A program made the translations under genes and the position numbers. Source: Rehmannia glutinosa (taxonomy: Eukaryota > Streptophyta > Magnoliopsida > Lamiales > Orobanchaceae). From it: 64,000 nucleotides of DNA. Positions within the stretch are counted from its first letter, which is position 1; each line of letters opens with the position of its first letter. Of this stretch, positions 1-11,900 are shown in pieces. Below the pieces are notes generated by a model. The model was not told the origin of the DNA. It made no database searches and saw nothing but the letters and a program-made list of their open reading frames with translations. The stretch spans positions 93,262,616 to 93,326,615 of the forward strand of contig CM071924.1 in NCBI GenBank assembly GCA_016081115.2. Direction: 5' to 3'.

Positions 1-198
1 GGATATTGGTAAAGCAAAAAGAAGGAAAAAAAAAAAGGTGTATGAAATTTTGAAAGATAACGGATGTATCGATTTTTGTAATTAGACTAAACCTTAATTG
101 GTAATTTTGTAATTTAACTTATATATTATACACTAGAGCAGGTTTAACTTTGCAAAAAATTAATCTGCCTGAGTAGTAAGAAGGGATATATTTGTTTC
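1..198. other. AT-rich flank, probably an intron of the GTPase gene
   Basis: No coding potential is seen. On the minus strand it directly follows a possible splice donor (AG|GTAGGA) at the end of the last visible exon of the GTPase gene, so it is either the next intron or 3' flanking DNA. Confidence 0.5.
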
Positions 199-3100
199 CT
201 ACCTGTCTAAATCAAGGACCGGGCTGTACACTATAGTTTCCCAAGCTCCCACAATAGCATGCCACACTGGGTTGTAATAAAGAGATTCCGAAGACCAGAA
301 CATTCGTGTGTATGTCTCTAAGAATATAAATAGTATCCAAGCTCCGATCTCGATCAGAATAAACTTTATGATAAACCGACCCAAGACCACCATGACAAGC
401 GAGAAGGCCACCAACCAATTGAAGAGCCTGTGGTTGTATTCTTTAATAAATAGAGATTTCGATTTCCCCAACATCTGCATTTAAAAAATGAATGTTATAT
501 AAGATACCAGTTGGTAAATGTGACGTGAATCTGATAAAGAAACAACAAAACAGCATCTCATAGAAACCAAAACCAGGCATTCTACGCCTAGCATGGGAAT
601 TGAAAATTTCCAAATAAGTTTAAAAATGTTCTGAAAGAAATGTGATTTTCTATATTTGATTTCTAAGCTCATACGGAACCATGCTATAAAAGCTTAATTG
701 CAAAAACTGTTTTATCATCTCCCAACATAGGAAATTGGAGAAGCTCTAAACAAACAGAACTCATTTAATCAGAGCTAAAATTGAAAAATACAACTCCAGT
801 CCAGTCAACAAATAAAAATAGGTTTAAAAAGTCTACCATAAAAATGTTATAACCAAGTTAAATTCGAAAGATTAACATATTTTACAAAGTGCAAGATTTG
901 CATGTCAACAACAATTTCGCAAAAACACATAAATATTCAAGCAACTAATCATATAAGTTATACCAATTAAGAATTTAATAAACAGAACTAACTAGGTACG
1001 GTGGATAATGTGAAGTGGTGGGGGTGTAACAAGAATTTGCCAATACAAAACTTTTAACTAATAGCACATTTTAATTCACATTATGCTAGATATTCTTGGA
1101 TGGCATAAGCTACAACACATAATGCTGCAAAGTTCTTTCTTCCTTATAATTCTTCTATCTCTCATCAAAACTCAATGTCAAAGTTACTCTACTTCCTTCA
1201 TCCAAGAAAAAACATGTATTTTCTAAACGAGAATTCTTTTTCCAAACTACACTCTAAATTAAATTAATAAAGTGATTCTCAACCACTACTTTGAGGGCAA
1301 CAATGTAAAAGTACACAACTTTCACTTTTTCAACTCTCATCTAAAATCCGCACCGAGCCAAATGCGATTCTTAGTTAATGGGTAGTGGGAGTATAATGTA
1401 AATTGTTCCCAAGTCCATTCCTTTGCTTCTATTCCCACCTGAGTTATGGCATCTAAAAAGTTTCTGAAAAAATCACTGCACTAGAACTAGGTAAGTTACA
1501 TCTATCATTGAGCAGTTCCAGTCCACTTTCATTTCTACACCAGTGTAACATAAATTCCAAACCTTCATCATAGGGTATAAAGATAAATATAATCAGAAAT
1601 ACAAACAGACCAACCGGAAAGAAAAATCCAAACCTTCATCATCCGCATCTCATAATTGCTTTTAGAAGGTCCGACACATTCTCTTTCAAAGCTTTGGTTG
1701 CATAGGAGGAATCCTGCATTAAATTTAGCCATAGATGGAAGTCTGAGGACTTGAAGTTGGTCCATTTTCTCCTCGCATCTCGTATATAGACCCTCACATA
1801 GCTTTGAGGATTGATATTCATTAGCCATAACAAAGTTCTTGTATACCTGCATAGACCCATGAAATAAGCAAAGAAATTCTACGAATTGTAGCTGCAAAGG
1901 TCTTATTCTCGGTTTCATACCTTCTCGATCTCTTCAATCAACTTCTCAGCTGATTTCTTTGCATGGTGACGGCCAAAATGTTGCTCATCGAAAGCTACCA
2001 TTGCTGCTTCTTTGGAACCTTCATGAGCTTGTTGCAGAGACTCCTCTGATGTCGGCAAACCCAAATTACCCATTCTAACATTATACAGTTTCAAACAACG
2101 CTCAAGAATACCCTTATTGAAGACCTCCACAAGGGAGCCTGTAGATGGAATCTCCCCTTTATTTAAGGCCTCAAGAATCTGGAACAAAAAGTTATCAATT
2201 AATCAACCTAATGAATTGGGAAAAGTTTAGGCCATCGAACCTAAAAATTTGAGGAGTTCCTTAATTACCAGGTGACTCCCAACTTCTTCACTCAGTTTTC
2301 AGAAAGTTTCAAAGATCTCCCTTAATAAGGAAAAAATCATTTCTCTTGCTAAACCACAAATCTACTTATCTCTAAGTTCAACAATTAAACTCCAATGTTT
2401 TTTCTTTTATCTTTTTCAAAGCTATGTTTCCTTGTTCTTGCACAATAAACTATAATGTAGTATAATACCTTTGAAAGCCAAAAAAAAAAAAAAAAAAAAA
2501 TAACCAAGTATAAATATAAAGTTAATAAGATGCTAAATGAGTTTTGCACAAATTTAAGATAACATGAAACCAGAATGGAATAGAAAATTGCACCTGCTCC
2601 AAGAAAGAAACAAATTCCTTGCCGTTGAGAGATTTACCCTGAACAATCTTTGGCCGGATGATAGAGGAAACAACTGCTTTCAACTCTTCCCTCTTCTTAA
2701 CATATAGAGGATCCAGTTCATCATCATTCAAGTCACAAAGCTTTGTGCGCTGGAGATGGGGCTGTACCACAGGTCAGTTCGCACTATTAAATCAATCTCA
2801 GAATTCGTGAATGCATGCATGATGTCAGCAAAAGCCTATCTAAAGCAGATTATAGACAGAGAAATGTACATAGAGCGAACAAATAGTACTTATTATGCCC
2901 AAATTGCAAACAATCAACTTTTTTTTTCTAATGATTTTTCTTTTTCTTTTTATTTACAATTTTCAAGTGGAGTTTCCAAAACATTTCCAACATAATATTG
3001 CTTGAAAAGCATCTTTGAAACAGAACTTTTATCAACAATACCCTCCATTCTTGACTTTCCACGGAGTTTAGAGACAGTGTTCAAGTAGTGGGAATCCAAA

Positions 3101-6100
3101 ACCATCTTTAACTATTGAACCACTGAAATCATAACTACGAATTCTTGTCAGCCACATGATCTAAAGAAGGAATCTTCGAATCATGTATAGCAACTATCTC
3201 ACTCAAAACTCCGAACCAATGCAGAAGGAAATTTGTGAAAATGATTCTAACCCAGCCATCATTCAGAGCAATTGCAATGACCATTCGCACAAAGAAAAGC
3301 AGAGTTGTGAAATTGAATAACATGAACACAAACCTGAGGTAAGCTAAAGGCTGTACTATTGTCACCCATGATAGCCAAAGAATCGCGAATCTGGTTCACC
3401 TGAAAGCAGTGACCAAACACATAAGATGCAAGTTTTAGCATGACATACTAATTACCACTTACGAATCTAAGGATTGAATGTACCTGATCAATATTCCTGT
3501 CACCTGCTCAAAATAATGCCACGTAATTAATTTTGTAATCAATCATAAGTGCCAAGACAATATGCATTCTAACATAACTGACCATTCGCATTAGGGACTC
3601 GTCGGAGAGACTCATCAACCATTTGTTGCACCGACTTTCCTTCTGAAATTGCCAACAATGAACTTGACATCAAAATTTACATGAATGGTAACTCAACTGT
3701 AGCCATTCCACAGATCATCTAAGAGTTATATAAAGTCAATTATGCAACTTTGCTTAAACTGTCAAGTGCCTGAAAGTTTATATAGATTATTCTTGGCACT
3801 TACGTAGAAAATCACGCTGAATTAGCCATAATAACTTAGCGGGTTCAAAAGCCACATCTTGCCCCTGCAGGACCAAATCAACCGACAGTAAACTTGAATG
3901 TTTAAAACTTCAATATTTATCTTTCTTCCTTTCAAATTTTAAGAAAATTGATACACCGAATGCAAAGAGACAAGAGAGTCAGAGAAATGAGAGAATTACC
4001 TTGACTCTGTTCCTCATGTGCAGCCAAGAAACAGAAACAATAAAAAGAGGGTATCAGAAAAAAGCTGATGCAAAGTTAAATTAAATATAAAAACATATGT
4101 AGAACTAGCAACCTTCATTTAGCATGTTATTACAAACCTTCCATAAAATTCTTCAGCAAGCTCCACTGCGAATGATAATCGAGATATATCTGCTTCACGT
4201 ATCTAAGAGTAACAACATATTGAAAATTACCTTCAACTGAAAAACCCAAACTCAGATTGGACAATGGGCACTCATGCCAATCACAGAAACTATTCACACA
4301 ACAATAGGACACTAAGATTGCACAACCCATCTCATGAGAAAACGAATGGAAGGAGAAAATGGTATTCTATCATCATTTATATGGACGAAGTCCTTCCAAA
4401 TTTCATTTTGAAGATGATTACTCTGGAATGAATTACAAATTGCATGGGAATCACTCAGCACCGTAACATATTTACATTTTGCAAACTCGCTCAAAACCAA
4501 ATAGGAATTGCTTATCTACATTATAATCTTACTTTCATAATTCTAGAGCATCATGCGACATAATAATAGCAGGTTTGTATTCAACTAAGATCACCAAAGT
4601 TCCTATTGTCTTCATAATTTCATTTCATGTTGGGCATTACAAGAGTGATAATAGTTACAGGCAAAGTAACAAACCGTCTCAGGCAGATTATATAAAAGCA
4701 CAGAACTCATTACAGTTGCCAGCGCGAAAATCCTGTAAAACGAGTAATGGAAAACCATGTCAATATCAACCGATAACATTTCTAAAATATTATTCTATTA
4801 ATCACCAAACGGATAAATTATAAACTTTTGGAGAAATACCTGTCATCATATACATTTGACTTCCCAACACTTTCAAATCCCTCTGTATCAAGATAGAAGA
4901 CTGAAGTTTTAACTCCATCAATATCCAGTTCGACTGGAGTTCCCCACACCCATATACCTAGAGAAATAATTCAAAATTTTAGCATCATTTGAAAATCATT
5001 CGAATTCGTCATTAAGCGTAAGCCATCTTTCAGAAAAATCTAGCACAAACCTTTAGTTTTAGTGTCACGCAAGTGCCCAACACCAAAACCTGCCAAGTTT
5101 TGACTTCAAAGTCAGGAATTGGATGATACGTGCAAGAGAACGAAAGCAGATATATGAAAAGGATACTACACTGCATATACCTTCGTAACATGACAGCGAT
5201 AAAAGCTGATTAAGTAGAAAAGATTTTCCAGAACGATATGGACCAATAACCTGGAAATATTGTCATAAATGGTGTCAGAGAAGGGTTGTGGGTTTGTGCA
5301 CAACATGATTGATGCGGACAAGATTTGCTTGATATAAGAAGCTTCATTGCATGCATAAGTAGACTGAAGACTCGTGAAATTGCAACCCACCAGATGGTAG
5401 TCTATTTTTCAATAAGCAAACAGCATAAAACTAAAAATTTCCACAAAATAAAATGGTTTCACTCAACTATCTCCTATTAATCTATTATACAAAAGATGTA
5501 AGATGGATATTAAAAAAAATGTTACAATGCTAAATTGCATGTTGATATGCTAATGGCAATTAACCAATGGCTTACAGCAACAGCTGCTATGGGAGTGGTG
5601 ATTCTCTCAATTGCTTCCAAGCCCTCTCTCGCAAGTTGAAGTTTCGTGTGGCCAGGAGCTGGTTCTATAATAGGAAACCTAACAAAGGAAAAATCAAATC
5701 TATGAATATATAGATAAAAGCTTCACTACTGAATGCAACCGAGTTCCAGCACTGGCACATAACTCGTACAAATACCCAAAGTATATGAAGCACATAAAGT
5801 AAATATATAAAAGGGGGAAATAACCAATATAAAGCAGTTTAAGTAAAACCAACCCAATGAACATGGCAATAGATGACCACATGGTAATCTTATTCCTTTT
5901 CCTTGCCTTCTTTTTCTCATTTATTACCGGCGAATAATTTGATTTCCCACAACAGTGAGACAAATGTGTTTATAAGTTTTTCAGATTCTATTGCCTACTA
6001 TAAGCATGGTAAATGATTCTGATCAAAAGATGTTAAATGAATGTCGAATTCGCACAAAATTACATTCACTTCACTGGGACCCCTTCTCTTCTACCCGTCC

Positions 6101-6841
6101 AAAAAGTTCCCCCTTGCATCAACATCATCATCATCAACTGCACTTAATCCTAATTATGTTGGCGTCGGCGGCATGGAGTTTATAGTGTCAATTAATTGTC
6201 TAAAAAGTTCCCCTTGCATAAAGAATGGAATTTATCACTCCATCTTCAATTCCCAAAACCCTAAAAATCTCTCTAATTGCATAAACCCCACTCCTTATAT
6301 CTCTTCAAAGCACATCAGAACACCAATAATTTCTAGAGTTACCCCAAAATAAATTAGTACTTCACACAATATTACGTAATGCTATTGCTGAATGCAATAG
6401 AGAGCCAAACTAATTTTACAAGCATTCATTAAAATACTTGCGCACAAAACAACAACGGTAAACCACCACCACCACCACCCAAATCTATCTCAAACTACAT
6501 CATCACAAGATCATAAAAGTCTACACCATCATTAACTACAAATTACCTGAAAAAACGAAAGGATGCAAATTATGCAGCGGATGAATGTGCTTGTTAAAAA
6601 TAACAATAATCAGAAAGTCCAAAAAATTCCACAAGTAGAAACATTTTTTGTTCTAAATAGACCACGAATAGGTAATAAATCAAAAAATACAATGCGCCAC
6701 AACAAAAAATCAAGAGATAAAAACCAAAAATAAACGGACAAACGGAACTCACGCTTGACGATAATTGTCAATAGAGAAGCACCCAGGCGCGAGAAAAGAG
6801 ACAAAAATGGACAAAACGACGAGCGGACTAAAAACCCGCAT
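199..6841 (-). CDS. Guanylate-binding-protein-type dynamin-like GTPase, plant membrane-anchored form; 3' end probably off the window
   Basis: Sixteen exons can be placed by GT-AG sites and phase: 6753-6841, 5576-5678, 5181-5250, 5051-5089, 4840-4957, 4675-4732, 4138-4202, 4000-4006, 3804-3864, 3583-3642, 3484-3503, 3334-3399, 2594-2761, 1921-2178, 1634-1846 and 199-474. They give about 556 residues in one unbroken frame. Residues 1-23 look like a signal peptide. The GTPase domain follows: P-loop GPYRSGKS at 67-74, switch/G3 DTEG at 124-127, and the RD motif typical of GBPs at 200-201. The helical GBP C-terminal domain runs from about 253 to 465. Exon 16 carries two hydrophobic membrane segments (about 482-520). 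These features match the plant guanylate-binding family with a membrane anchor (GTP hydrolysis, probably on endomembranes). The family is usually near 600 residues. The frame stops at TAG right after DLDR, but that TAG lies in a good donor sequence, so one more exon off the left edge is likely. Family assignment is firm; cellular role is inference. Confidence 0.93.
5679..6752 (-). other. Intron 1 of the GTPase gene
   Basis: About 1.07 kb between the donor GC|GTGAGT after exon 1 and the acceptor GTTAG before exon 2. The small open frames inside it, on both strands, show no family features. Joining the two exons gives an alanine codon across the junction and keeps the frame. Confidence 0.8.
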
Positions 6842-7319
6842 CTCTGATCTGCCAATAGTCTTTATCTTGAAAATGCAGTGTACTCAAACGTATAAGATTG
6901 TATGAAAAAAATCATTTAGAGAAAACAAAGAACGAAACAGGGTTTTCCAGATTTTAAATTTTTTTGATATATGGGAAAATGGTTGAGGTGGGGGATCTCA
7001 AGAAGCCATAGTTGCAGATTAGAGAAAATGAATAAGAATTAACAGTTTTCTAAACTTTTTTGTTTAAGTTTACTCTTTATTATAACTGGATTTTGGATCT
7101 TGAAGGTGGGGAGACTTTGGGAGGGAGACACGAGTTTTCTTGATCTGTGAGATTTGGGGAAGACTACAACGGGCCGCAAAGTAGACGATTCCTACCCATA
7201 TGGAAAGTTAACAGCAAGCCGATTTTAATTCTCTTTGTAATGTAGTCGCGTACCGACATGTAGCGACTTTTAGGATTAAATAGGGAATTAAATCCGACCA
7301 ATATCTCTATGTTTGTGTG
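6842..7319 (-). promoter_or_regulatory. 5' leader and promoter region of the GTPase gene
   Basis: This is the only space between the start codon at 6839-6841 and the first MITE. It must hold the 5' untranslated region and at least the proximal promoter. Read on the minus strand it contains pyrimidine-rich leader-like sequence around 7080-7150 and a GGCCCGTT motif near 7170, which resembles site II-type elements of plant housekeeping promoters. No convincing TATA box is placed. Confidence 0.4.
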
Positions 7320-7327
7320 TTGAAGGC

Positions 7328-8603
7328 TAGGGGTGTTCATCGAATCGAATTCCGAATTCTTCGACTTCCTCGAATCGAATTTAATCGAATGAACATTTTA
7401 AACCTCAATTCGAAATTCGATCCTAATTCAATTAATTCGAATCGAATTTAAACGAATTGGATTTCTCGATTTTCGAATCGAATTCGAGTCAATCAAAAAA
7501 TCCAAATTTATCGATGAAGTAAGTAAGGTTTGGATTCATAACATAATATGTTTGGACTATACCCAATAAAATTCCAGATTTTGTTTTTTAAAATTACAAA
7601 TTATCGACTAACCATTTTTCATTGTTTAATTTAACTAAAGATTATCATAAATTCATAATAAACTCCTTTATAAAAATTTAATAAATCATTTTGTGCCAAT
7701 TTTATACAAAGACTAGTTACTTGATAAATAACTTTTATACTCAAATATGAGATATCAAATTGACAAAGTGTATGTATGTAAATAAAGAGATATAGTATGT
7801 GATATCATATAATTTATTATTTTAATATGATACGAAGATAAATATATCTAATATAGTGTACAAATGTATAATGTATAATGCATATTGTAATAAGAATTTA
7901 AAATAAAGGAAAAAAATCAAGACTATATTGTATAAATGTATAATGTATGTTGTATAGTGTATGTACACAAGTTTTGTACTTTTCTATACATCTGGACATA
8001 GCCCCAGTTGAATATTCTTATAGATTATTTCACCATATGCCCTCCACGTGAGATTGTAAGAATGAAGCAGTTTTTTACCTAAAATATATTTTTAACACAA
8101 AAAATGATTATTTTAATATGGTCTAAAGATAAAAATTTGAAGTAATGTAAAATGTATTTCATATACTATTAAGTGTAATTATTTCTAACAAAAACTAAAA
8201 AACAAGATGGAAAATAGCATATATTTATAATTTTATATTTTCATTTAAACAATAGTGTTTTATTCGTTTACATATATATTATAAATGCATGTATATAATT
8301 TACATATATACAATAAATAATTATGTATAGTGTGAAATATATACATATAAATTTCGAATTGAAATATGAATTCGAATTGAAATAAGAATTCGAATTGTAA
8401 TACGAATTTGAATTTAGTCGAATTTCACCTCGAATTAGGATTTTCGAATAGAATTCGAAAAAAAAACCTCAATTCGTTATTCGATTTAAATATTCATATT
8501 CGAGATTCGAGTTGATTCGAAATTCAAAAATCCTAATTAGGAACTAAAATTCGAATTCGAACCGAATCGAATTTCGAATCCATTCGAAAAATGAACACCC
8601 CTA
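7328..8603. mobile_element. hAT-type non-autonomous element (1.28 kb) with 8-bp TSD
   Basis: The ends are inverted (taggggtgttcat at 7328, its reverse complement ending at 8603). Flanking 8-mers are ttgaaggc (7320-7327) and ttgaaggt (8604-8611), a target duplication with one mismatch. The 8-bp length and TAGGGGTG-type end fit the hAT superfamily. Both subterminal regions are packed with short TCGAATT/AATTCGA motifs in both orientations; the middle is AT-rich and non-coding. Confidence 0.88.
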
Positions 8604-8684
8604 TTGAAGGTTGATAGATCTTCTACTTTAAAATGGCGTTTCATATGGGATCAATATTGTACTCCAGTAGTATAGTCTTGTATA

Positions 8685-8832
8685 CAGGGGTGTAGCTAGC
8701 CCGACTGGTTAAACCTAGCCCAAATTTTTTTTCTCTAGCTCAACTAATTTTTTCCCTTAAAAAACACATATAACTTTTTTCTCATTTTTTTCCAAAGAAA
8801 AAATGGGACATAAAAAAATTACTACGCCCCTG
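8685..8832. mobile_element. 148-bp MITE with perfect 8-bp TSD
   Basis: The ends caggggtgtag and ctacgcccctg are 11-bp inverted repeats with one mismatch. The element is flanked on both sides by cttgtata (8677-8684 and 8833-8840), a perfect 8-bp target duplication, which points to a hAT-type MITE. The T-rich core resembles a second, more decayed copy at 13811-13965. Confidence 0.88.
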
Positions 8833-8840
8833 CTTGTATA

Positions 8841-9971
8841 GTAAGGGCGATTAATTTGGATTCGATCACATACAAGTACATGTGTCAATCATTCGATATA
8901 ATAAAATATGAAAGAATATTTTTGAATAAAGATCTCATCCGTTTAAAGCATAGCACAATTGAAATTATTAATATTCATATGCTATCTTGAATTGATTTCT
9001 TATTCTGGGGCGGTGCACGTGGTGCCGCCACACAGGGCCCTCCGCCGGCAAGGGCCCCAATTTTTTTTTAATTTTTTTTGCATGTATATATGTTGGATAT
9101 ATTAATCAAATGATTAATTGATGTATTAATCAGTGACTTGGCGCAAGGTAGTGATGTTTTTATGTTCCTCATGGACTTGAATTCAAATCCCAATAGAAGC
9201 AATTATCAGTTTTTTTTTTTTTTTGGCCTTTCTATCTAACTATTTGGTTTTCCTTTTTGCCTTTTTATGTAACTATATTTTTTCTTTTTGCAATAAAACA
9301 TAAGTGGAGGTTTTCTTTTTTGCCATTCTATGTAATTATTTTTTTACCAACTATCTATCTATAACTTTTTTTTAATCTAGCTGTACATTTTTCTTTTTGT
9401 AAAACCAAAAAACATAATTGGAGAATTGAAAGAGTCGCCCACCTTTAAGTCCTCCTTACTTCCTTCATATTTGCCATTTTTTCCTTTTGCAAAACCATAA
9501 AATAAAATTGAAGAATTTAAAATGCAAGAAGATCAATTTTTCATAGCTACTTTATTAGTTTTTTTTTTTTCTCTATGGTGAATTATATTGAACAATCTTT
9601 TTTGTAATTTATTTTAATAAGACCGAAATGTTAAAGGTTGAGTATTGTATTTTGTTATTATATATCTTATTTTTAAATGTTAAATCAATGAAATTTTATT
9701 TGTACCGTTGATTGTATTATTTTTAACTTTTTTTATGTAAACATAAAGGCCCCATTTTTTTTATTCGCTCTAGGCCCCTCGAAACTTAGGACCGATTCTA
9801 TTCTTATTGGTTCTAATTTCAAATTATTAATTTAATGGAAGTAAACACAATTTTATATTTCTCAATCATAAAGATTGTTATGATGTTACTCAAAGTTTTT
9901 TATTTGAAAGGGTTTAATGAGTCCCCCACTCTATTTTGGCATAGGAAGAAAAATAAACATTAGAGTTCAAA

Positions 9972-9974
<3 letters not shown>
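8841..9974. other. Gene-free AT-rich stretch with GC-rich borders
   Basis: No open frame of note. GC-rich pieces at 9006-9055 (rich in ggggc, gggccc, gccgg) and around 9747-9795 (ggccccat, aggcccctcg) bracket AT-rich DNA with many poly-T runs. They look like the borders of an old transposon remnant, but I could not match ends or a target duplication. Confidence 0.4.
9133..9224 (+). repeat. Possible tRNA-derived SINE remnant with poly-T end
   Basis: tggcgcaagg near 9138 resembles a Pol III A box, and ttcaaatcc about 50 bases downstream resembles a degenerate B box. The segment ends in a run of T, as in some plant SINEs. No target duplication found, so this is weak. Confidence 0.28.

Positions 9975-9975
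<1 letters not shown>

Positions 9976-10006
<31 letters not shown>
9976..10006. repeat. (AT)n microsatellite
   Basis: Uninterrupted AT dinucleotides directly next to the left end of a TIR-type element, matching the insertion preference seen again at 11600 and 12977. Confidence 0.9.
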
Positions 10007-10008
<2 letters not shown>

Positions 10009-10659
10009 ATTGGATCAAATGAGACCACATTCCATAGATAAGACAGTATGGACTAATCTTGTCCATAAATTTGAAATTTTAGATGGTTGAGATTTACCCA
10101 ATTTAATGGCCTTTTTTATTTTATTTTAAATCAGAAAATGGTAAGATGGTAATTGTATTATTAGCAGTTTCATTCCATTTGGTAACTATTCCAAATCAAT
10201 TCATCTGCCCCCAAAATCGATCATCAGTTCCGTTTTGAATTCTACAACTTCGTGGTCGTGGGCTAGTGATTTTTACAGTTTCATATCCGAAATCTTCGAA
10301 GCTTGAGAGAGTAATTCGTATTGTGAGTGTAAGTTGCTGAGCGAAGTGTTATTTGTTGAGCGAAAGAGACCATTCTTCATCATCATCTCTGAAATACGGT
10401 AAGAATTGTTTTTGCAGTATTTTCAACTTTAATTGTGAAACTCTAGGGTTTATTTAATTTTATTTTTTATTGCGATTTTGTTGTGCTTTTGGGAGAATGC
10501 GATTGCGAGTTGAAATCGTTATCTAGGGTTTAGTTTGTTTCTTTCATGTATTTTTTCGGTGATGGTGGTTAAGCTTTTGTTAATGGAGGTTCTAAGTTTT
10601 TTTCTAGTCGAAGAAGACGGATTATGGTTTATATGTTTCATATATACTTATATTTTAGT

Positions 10660-10915
10660 ATAGGTTATTGTATACTTATATGTTTTTCAATGTATACTTA
10701 TATGTGTTTTGTTGTATAATAGTTAATTTTTATGTATGTATTTATGTTGTTGTATACTTATATGTGTTTTGTTGTAAATCTCCAAAAACAAAAATATGTA
10801 TTTTGTTGTATACTTATATGTGTTTTGTTGTATACCTATATTTGTTGAAGAAGATGGTTTATGGTTTTTGAAAAAAATAGGAGATTTTTGTTGATACTTA
10901 TATGTGTTTTGAAAC
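10660..10915 (+). repeat. Irregular tandem repeat of a tatacttatatgtgttttg motif
   Basis: The motif tatacttatatgtgttttgt recurs at least six times with variable spacers inside the putative intron. Any open frame here is a by-product of the repeat. Confidence 0.8.
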
Positions 10916-11056
10916 TTATTTAGTTAATTTTTACCGTATATTTTTAATATATTCTGCATTGACACTTTAATTTTGATTTTGTGTGCCAGGACAGGTGTTT
11001 TGTTAATCATGACTAAAAGAGGTAGAAAAAGTGAACAACGCGTCGAGGGAGACTGT

Positions 11057-11197
11057 ATACATAGTCTAATTTTATTGTATAGTTAGACATAGTTTACTGT
11101 ATATATAGTCTGATTTTATTATATAGTTAGACATAGTTTTATTGTATAGGTAGTCTGATTTTATTGTATAGTTAGTCATAGTTTACTGTACATATAG
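11057..11197 (+). repeat. 44-bp minisatellite, 3.2 units, interrupted
   Basis: Three units of 44-45 bp (core gtctgattttattgtatag followed by ttagacatagtttactgt) at 11057, 11101 and 11146. A fourth starts at 11190 and breaks after tatag at 11197. The missing remainder of that unit lies at 41141-41181. Confidence 0.9.
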
Positions 11198-11597
11198 TGT
11201 AATATCCGAGCCTCACACTTCTCACTGGCCAATATAGTTCATGCATTACATGTTGGCTATGTGTTATTTGCATAATCTGATTATTTTGTACGACCTGGCT
11301 AATTTTATAATTGTGGAACTCACATATAGTATTTCGTTGTCGAACTATTAGATGCTAGCTATGAAGTTACACGTGGTAGCTATTCAAAGAATTACAAGAT
11401 TACACGTGGTAAATGAGAGAAGGGGGCATTGTCGTGTTTATCAGGATGGATATGTAAAGGGATAAATTTATTATTAATTGGTAAAGATGGCCTTAATGAT
11501 AAATATCGTTAGTCATGTAACCTTTTATATGTGAGTATATTAATATCTTATTGTATACATAAGCAAAAATGTGATATATTGATATAGATACATATAG
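11198..11597 (+). mobile_element. Left segment of an outer gypsy-type LTR (probably solo)
   Basis: Starts with TG (tgtaatatccgagcc) immediately after tatag, the presumed target duplication whose partner catag is at 41140-41144. The start is typical of long plant Ty3/gypsy LTRs. It is non-coding and is interrupted from about 11598 by (AT)n and a TIR element. No primer-binding site was found anywhere in the outer layer, so a solo LTR is favoured. Confidence 0.65.

Positions 11598-11599
<2 letters not shown>

Positions 11600-11640
<41 letters not shown>
11600..11640. repeat. (AT)n microsatellite at left border of TIR element
   Basis: About 40 bases of AT dinucleotides directly before ggggaggatc, the left end of the TIR element. 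A matching AT tract lies at the right end. Confidence 0.9.
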
Positions 11641-11643
<3 letters not shown>

Positions 11644-11855
11644 GAGGATCAAGTGAGACCATGTCTCTAGGTGAGACACAATGGACTAATCTCAACCATC
11701 CCCCATTATTATTCAATGGGTGTGATTTAATGGATAAAAATATATTAAAACATTAATTTAATCAACATAAAGGTAATAGGGTAAAATAACATAACAAGGT
11801 AGTTATAAGAATGGAATCAAATCTCTTTCTCTCTCATCCATCTCTCAAATCTCAC

Positions 11856-11900
<45 letters not shown>

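Larger units (their letters stand above)
10007..11197 (+). mobile_element. Left part of a larger DNA transposon related to the 11641 element
   Basis: The first ~60 bases (gggattggatcaaatgagac...) are related to both ends of the 11641-12976 element and likewise abut (AT)n. Further in, 10250-10400 looks like a leader exon ending at a donor (cggtaagaa, 10397), followed by an intron to an acceptor near 10989. The next exon has an ATG at 11010 that opens a short basic peptide (MTKRGRKSEQRVEGDC) and then runs into a minisatellite. No known domain is recognised. The element is cut by the insertion at 11198 and seems to resume at 41140. Its right end was not found. Confidence 0.5.

Noticed and set aside
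5700..6352. Several frames of 60-100 codons on both strands
   Set aside because: They lie in intron 1 of the GTPase gene and show no domain or codon bias.
6610..6855. 81-codon minus frame starting MADQRCGF
   Set aside because: It overlaps the true first exon in a different frame; only the other frame gives a signal peptide and splices in phase.
10668..10871. 67-codon frame rich in Tyr/Val/Cys
   Set aside because: Product of the tatacttatatgtgttttg tandem repeat.
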